Assembly (NCBI GenBank): GCA_020442225.1 | Contig: JAGRKR010000362.1 | Coordinates: forward strand, 1-8,385 | DNA from: Hyphomicrobiaceae bacterium | Lineage (GTDB): Bacteria; Pseudomonadota; Alphaproteobacteria; Rhizobiales; Hyphomicrobiaceae | Length of the DNA: 8,385 bases | Direction of reading: 5' to 3' | Notes under the pieces: generated by a model | What the model saw: only the letters and a program-made list of their open reading frames with translations | What the model was told of the DNA's origin: nothing | The model's database searches: none | Program-made: the position numbers and the translations under genes | In this document: piece after piece, positions 4,888 through 8,385 of the stretch | Layout of the letters: the number at the start of each line of letters is the position of its first letter | Position numbering within the stretch: position 1 is the stretch's first letter

Positions 4888-7086
4888 TCACAGTGTGATC
4901 CCCGCGTAGCCGAGTGCGGGCCTGAGCCAATCTGGCAAGGTGACGCCCCCAGCCAGACGCACGACGGCGGCCGTCACCAGCAGGACGCATACCGGGAACA
5001 GCACGAACTGGACGAAACGCACGGGCATGCGAACGATGGCGCGGCCCATCAAGGCTCTATTGGTCTCGAGAATGGACAGCCCGATCAACAGGCTGATGGC
5101 GATCTGGCTGCCGACGAACAGGCGGTCCGACAAGGTGGCGGCGTCGGCAGAGGGCTTCGCGATCGAGAGATAGAGGGCAATGGCGGACAGGAGCGCGGTG
5201 ACCTGGATGGCGATGCGCGCCTCGAACTCGCGCCGCGGGGTGAACACCGCCAGATACGCCACGAGCACGATGAACAACAGCGGGATGGCGGCGCGCAGCA
5301 TGAAGTCGGTCGTCAACCGGCTCACGACCCACGTGTAGTTGAACTTGTAGAAGGGGATGGTGCGGGGGTCGCCCGTCGCATCGCGGATCGTGACGATGAG
5401 GTCCTGATCCGAGCCGACGTAGTGCGTGGCGAGCCGCCAACCATCGACCTCGAACAGTTTATCACGCGCGGCCGCCGGCGGCGGTTGCACGAAGAACGGC
5501 TCGGTCGTGCGCAGCGGCTGGAAGGAGATCGAGAGCTTCTGCGTATCGAACGGATAGGCCTCGAGCGCCGGGTTGAACATGAACTTCCCCGAGACCTTGT
5601 AGAGACGCACGCCGCCCGAGCTGCGCCCTTTGCCACTGTCGAGTTCCCGGATCGAGACGAGGGCGCGGTTGTCCAGAAGGCTGCGGGCGGCGGTGGTGAA
5701 CTCGATCTGGGAGACGGCGATGTCGCGCTCGCTCTTCAGAGACAGATAGAAATCGGCCTGGAAGGTCCGCTCGCTGGTGTCGATGTTGTACACCCGGGTC
5801 ATGTCGATGCCGACATAGACGACGGGGACCGTGCGCACCTCGGCGCCCACCCGGACATATTGCAGCGGCGCGAGCATGAAGAAGGCGCGGCCCGCCGGCC
5901 GCCAGACGATGAGCGTCTGCTCGCTCGAGGCCCGCCCTTCGGCAAAAGACCAGTCCTGCGCCCAGCCCCGATAGATGCGGTTGCCGGGCGTGAAGCTCGA
6001 TAGCGCGCGGCCGATATCGCGGCGCAGTTGGCGCGGATCGTTGGCCTCGCTCTCTCCTGCGAGCGTGGTGATCATGGCGACGAGATCGGCGTAGCGCGCG
6101 CCGTAGCCGAGCGCATCGGGGCTGAAGATCGCGAGGTCGCGGCCGAAGGTGCCGCTGCGCACGAACTGTTGCAATCGCTCGTTGTTGAGCTTCGGCACGC
6201 CTCCCTCAGCCACGTCGTACATCGCGCCGGGATAGCCGGCGCCGTCGGGGTTGCGAAGCACCTTGCCGACGGTGCCGAGCAGGATGAAGGCGGGCAGCTG
6301 GATGCCTTCGCGCGCCAGGGCGCCGAGAAGCCTGGCGCCGGCGTCGCTGCCCAGAGATACGCAGATGAGATCGACACCACTCGACTTCAGCTCGCTGGCA
6401 AGCTGCTTGATCTCATCGGCAGAAAGCGTCCGATCGGCGGCGATGTGGCGGGTGACGGCGACCGGCGTGCCGCCATCGGAGATGGCGCGGTGGAGTGCCG
6501 AGGTATAGGCGTCCTTGTCGCGACCGACGAACGCGACCTTTCTGTAGCCCGCCTTGATGAAGGCGTTGATGGCGGACGCCTCGTGATCGATCGAGCGCGT
6601 CATCGTGTAGATGTTCGGGTAGGCCGCGAACAGCTTGTTGACCGACATCTCCGAAATGAATGGGATGCCGCTCGCGCCGATCGCATCGACCACGGTTGCG
6701 CCCCGGCTCGAGTTCCAAAGCCCGACAATGCCGATCAGCCGCTCGTCCGCGAGCGCGCGACGGACGTTCTCCTGTGTCCGCGCCGCCGACTGCTGGTCGT
6801 CGAGGAAGGTCAAGCGCAGCGGATGGCCGCGCACACCGCCTGCGGCATTGATCATCGCCACGCGCCGGATGACGAAGGCGCGAATGGCGCGCAGCTCTTC
6901 CGATTCCGTGCCGTTCGGCTCGGAGCTGACGAGAACCACGATGGAGTAGTGCGGTTTGCCGCTCGCCTCGGCGGTCGCGTGCGCCGGAGGTGCGCCCGAT
7001 GTGAGCACCTGGGCCAACGTCAGCGCAGCCACGATCATGGCGCGCATGACATGTCCGGCGACCCGGCGAATTGGCAATCGTGGCAT
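4888..7086 (-). CDS. Pentameric ligand-gated ion channel (GLIC/Cys-loop superfamily) with N-terminal LivK-type periplasmic binding domain
   Basis: This 732-residue protein is predicted to be an inner-membrane channel subunit with a large periplasmic sensor. Residues 1-37 form a signal peptide ending in PAHA. About 46-400 is a type I periplasmic-binding (LivK/ANF-receptor) domain with GGVRGHPLRL (83-92), FLDDQQSAARTQENV (94-108), VGLWNSSRG (121-129) and SGIPFISEMSVNKLF (139-153). About 418-590 is a pLGIC beta-sandwich: FQADFYLSLKSERD (442-455) resembles GLIC FKVNAFLSLSWKD, and YPFDTQKLSISF (511-522) is the Pro-loop. The two Cys-loop positions are Phe504 and Leu518. VDGW (547-550) and VVSR (587-590) precede M1. 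Helices are M1 about 595-615 with IP (601-602), M2 about 623-643, M3 about 656-675 and M4 about 691-711, followed by a short periplasmic tail. The protein is about twice as long as GLIC. It is known that this superfamily assembles as pentamers; the ligand is unknown. GTG/ATG choice: ATG 7086 has GGGGGGAG only two bases away, and in-frame ATGs at 7047 and 7038 would also leave a good signal peptide. It lies 39 bp after the UspA-like gene. Confidence 0.9.
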   Translation of the reverse strand: MPRLPIRRVAGHVMRAMIVAALTLAQVLTSGAPPAHATAEASGKPHYSIVVLVSSEPNGTESEELRAIRAFVIRRVAMINAAGGVRGHPLRLTFLDDQQSAARTQENVRRALADERLIGIVGLWNSSRGATVVDAIGASGIPFISEMSVNKLFAAYPNIYTMTRSIDHEASAINAFIKAGYRKVAFVGRDKDAYTSALHRAISDGGTPVAVTRHIAADRTLSADEIKQLASELKSSGVDLICVSLGSDAGARLLGALAREGIQLPAFILLGTVGKVLRNPDGAGYPGAMYDVAEGGVPKLNNERLQQFVRSGTFGRDLAIFSPDALGYGARYADLVAMITTLAGESEANDPRQLRRDIGRALSSFTPGNRIYRGWAQDWSFAEGRASSEQTLIVWRPAGRAFFMLAPLQYVRVGAEVRTVPVVYVGIDMTRVYNIDTSERTFQADFYLSLKSERDIAVSQIEFTTAARSLLDNRALVSIRELDSGKGRSSGGVRLYKVSGKFMFNPALEAYPFDTQKLSISFQPLRTTEPFFVQPPPAAARDKLFEVDGWRLATHYVGSDQDLIVTIRDATGDPRTIPFYKFNYTWVVSRLTTDFMLRAAIPLLFIVLVAYLAVFTPRREFEARIAIQVTALLSAIALYLSIAKPSADAATLSDRLFVGSQIAISLLIGLSILETNRALMGRAIVRMPVRFVQFVLFPVCVLLVTAAVVRLAGGVTLPDWLRPALGYAGITL

Positions 7087-7088
7087 CG

Positions 7089-7096
7089 CTCCCCCC
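7089..7096 (-). promoter_or_regulatory. Unusually close Shine-Dalgarno (GGGGGGAG) at the channel gene
   Basis: On the - strand GGGGGGAG ends two bases before ATG 7086, shorter than the usual 5-9. Either the start is inefficient, or translation begins at a later in-frame ATG (7047 or 7038). Both of those lack a clear Shine-Dalgarno. Confidence 0.4.
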
Positions 7097-7125
7097 GCGC
7101 TACGGCCGTCCGCTGCCGCGCCTCG

Positions 7126-8016
7126 TCATCTCATGATGAGCATCGGACATTCCAGCGCCGCCGCAAGGTGACGCAGATCGCTGCCACCGGGAACCAGAAT
7201 GCCGCCGTACTCCGCGATGATGAAGCCGGACTTCAGGCGCCGCAAATCCTCGGCAAGGACGCGCACATCGCCACGCGTCGTCAGTCCAGAGGTGATGCTG
7301 ATGTTCGCCTGCCGCCCGACCGTCAGGCGCACCTGACCCTCGATGTGGCCGATCTGCTCCTCGCCTTCCGCGATGATGTAGATGATGATGCGCTCGCCCT
7401 GGGCCGCATGCAGCTGCTGGGCAGCCCGCAGCATGATCGGCAGGCGCTCGGCCTCCTCCAGCGCCACGACGACGGGTCCCGGCGCACGCCGCGACCTCGG
7501 TCCGACCAGGAGCAGTCCGGTGATCGTGTGGAGCTGGGTGATGAGCGCATGCACACGTGCGGCAATGCTGGGATCGAACGGCTCCGCCAGGGCAAGGACA
7601 TTCCAGGCTGCGCACGCCGAGCAGGCCTGCGACAGGGCAGCCAGCGGCTCCTCGCGAACCACGCGCAGGCGATGCGGAACGCGCGCCTGACGCGCCAGGG
7701 CCTCCATGCGGCGGCGCACGGCGGCGAGCGCGAGATGCGTGTCGCGCTCGAGGTCGTCGCGCGACAGAGCGCGCGAGTGGCGGCCCGAGAAGGAAATCTC
7801 CCGGGCGAAGGGGAAGCTCGCGAGGTCCAGGAGCTGCTGATCTTCGAAGAGCAGCCCTTCGAGCTCGGAGTGCAGGGCCTGCGCCAGATGAATGGCGGCT
7901 TCCAGAGCCACGGGGTGGGCGGCCCCGGCGCGCACCTGCACCAGCACACGCCCCGGCTCCACCTCGTAGGGGTCGTTCGGTCCCGGCAGATCTGTGTCTC
8001 GATCCGTCATGGTCAC
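7126..8016 (-). CDS. Two-domain UspA-like universal-stress-type protein
   Basis: This 296-residue soluble protein without signal peptide or membrane spans appears to be two alpha/beta halves. The N-terminal half starts with a USP-like first strand and helix, GRVLVQVRAGAAHPVALEAA (22-41), then AIHLAQALHSELEGLLFED (41-59), where USPs typically read A..LA..L.A.L..L.V. The second half begins PVVVALEEAERLPIMLRAAQ (181-200), continues GERIIIYIIAEG (207-218) and ends LAAALECPMLIMR, like the LLR..PCPVLLVR ending of UspA proteins. The clear ATP-binding GxxGxG(S/T) motif of some USPs is not seen; GGILVPGGSD (271-280) is the nearest glycine-rich stretch. The start is GTG 8016, overlapping the upstream Lon-like stop codon as GTGA, which implies translational coupling. 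ATG 8010, two codons later, is the alternative. Family assignment is moderate, and the molecular role is unknown. Confidence 0.65.
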   Translation of the reverse strand: MTMTDRDTDLPGPNDPYEVEPGRVLVQVRAGAAHPVALEAAIHLAQALHSELEGLLFEDQQLLDLASFPFAREISFSGRHSRALSRDDLERDTHLALAAVRRRMEALARQARVPHRLRVVREEPLAALSQACSACAAWNVLALAEPFDPSIAARVHALITQLHTITGLLLVGPRSRRAPGPVVVALEEAERLPIMLRAAQQLHAAQGERIIIYIIAEGEEQIGHIEGQVRLTVGRQANISITSGLTTRGDVRVLAEDLRRLKSGFIIAEYGGILVPGGSDLRHLAAALECPMLIMR

Positions 8017-8385
8017 GACGTCAGCTTGTCGTTGTTGCGGTCGTCGCCCCGGCTGCGGGCGAACATCTTGGCGCGGTTCGCGAACGCGATCAGGCGATCC
8101 TCGACGCGGCGATTGACGGTGCCTTCGGGAAAGTTTCCGCCAGAATCTCGCTCGCCCGCCTTGACGCCGGTCAAGATCTCGATGCCCTCGTCGATCGTGC
8201 GCACCGGATAGATCGCGAACTTGCCCTCGCTGATCGCCTCGACGACGTCCTCGCGCAGCACGAGATGCTGCACGTTCGTTGCCGGAATCAGGACGCCCTG
8301 CTCGCCGGTGAGTCCCTTGGCGCTGCAGACGTCGAAGTAGCCCTCGATCTTCTCGTTGACACCGCCGATGGCCTGCACCTCGCCG
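8013..8385 (-). CDS. LonB-like ATP-dependent protease (C-terminal end, 5' truncated by window)
   Basis: This is the last 123 residues of a Lon-family (S16) protease. The frame is open to the window edge. It contains QAIGGVNEKIEGYFDVC, matching the Lon block GGLKEKLLAAHRGG, so the lysine encoded at 8349-8351 is the likely catalytic Lys of the Ser-Lys dyad. It is followed by GVLIPATNVQHL, matching VLIPxxN in Lon, then by FAIYPVRTIDEGIEILTGV and a charged tail. The catalytic serine and the AAA+ ATPase part would lie upstream of 8385. The vocabulary (GGVNEKIEGYF, IPATNVQHL, YPV.TIDEGIEILTG) is that of the long LonB-like proteases of proteobacteria rather than housekeeping Lon. The TGA overlaps the UspA-like GTG start by four bases, so the two are translated together. 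Confidence 0.88.
   Translation of the reverse strand, partial: GEVQAIGGVNEKIEGYFDVCSAKGLTGEQGVLIPATNVQHLVLREDVVEAISEGKFAIYPVRTIDEGIEILTGVKAGERDSGGNFPEGTVNRRVEDRLIAFANRAKMFARSRGDDRNNDKLTS

Noticed and set aside
4249..6003. 584-residue open frame on the + strand opposite the channel and SDR genes
   Set aside because: It runs across two well-supported genes and their gap. Composition is typical of antisense GC artefacts, with no domain or membrane pattern.
4888..7086. Reading the 732-residue protein as an ordinary LivK-type ABC receptor
   Set aside because: A soluble receptor would be about 370-400 residues and have no membrane helices. The second half has a complete pLGIC domain in frame, without a stop or a restart.
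6028..8211. 727-residue open frame on the + strand opposite three genes
   Set aside because: It spans the channel, UspA-like and Lon-like genes in antisense, is rich in Arg/Ala/His/Asp, and has no motif.

Overview
The window is visibly G+C-rich (about two thirds), with long antisense open frames caused by GC-rich third codon positions. The gene families present point to an alphaproteobacterium, probably in the Hyphomicrobiales (Rhizobiales). They are a TctA permease with a Pht5-like protein, an Ldh2 dehydrogenase, a HemL-like aminotransferase and a LonB-like protease. The short palindromic repeat between convergent genes also fits that group. The taxonomic placement is inference.

Left part, + strand (1-2600): the 3' end of a TctA-family tricarboxylate transporter permease is followed by a 4,5-dihydroxyphthalate-decarboxylase-like protein with a periplasmic-binding-type fold, and then by an Ldh2-family NAD(P)-dependent 2-hydroxyacid dehydrogenase. 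This looks like an uptake and oxidation cassette for an unknown organic acid. It ends in a 130-bp convergent junction (2601-2734) carrying an imperfect palindromic repeat, a second copy of its left arm, and two strong hairpins.

Right part, - strand (8385 down to 2735): five genes all point leftward. In transcription order they are the C-terminal end of a LonB-like ATP-dependent protease, a two-domain UspA-like protein that overlaps it by four bases (GTGA), a 732-residue membrane protein, a divergent short-chain dehydrogenase, and a PLP-dependent class III aminotransferase of the glutamate-1-semialdehyde aminomutase type.

The 732-residue protein is the most remarkable item. Its N-terminal half is a secreted LivK/LivJ-type (type I) periplasmic binding domain. 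Its C-terminal half is a complete prokaryotic pentameric ligand-gated ion channel (GLIC/Cys-loop receptor superfamily), with a beta-sandwich ligand domain, a YPFD Pro-loop and four membrane helices. It reads as a channel that carries its own amino-acid-type solute sensor. Its M2 segment keeps the glutamate expected of cation-selective channels. It lies 39 bp downstream of the UspA-like/Lon-like pair, suggesting co-transcription with stress or proteostasis genes. The SDR and aminotransferase beyond a 117-bp gap look like a separate or partly coupled catabolic pair.
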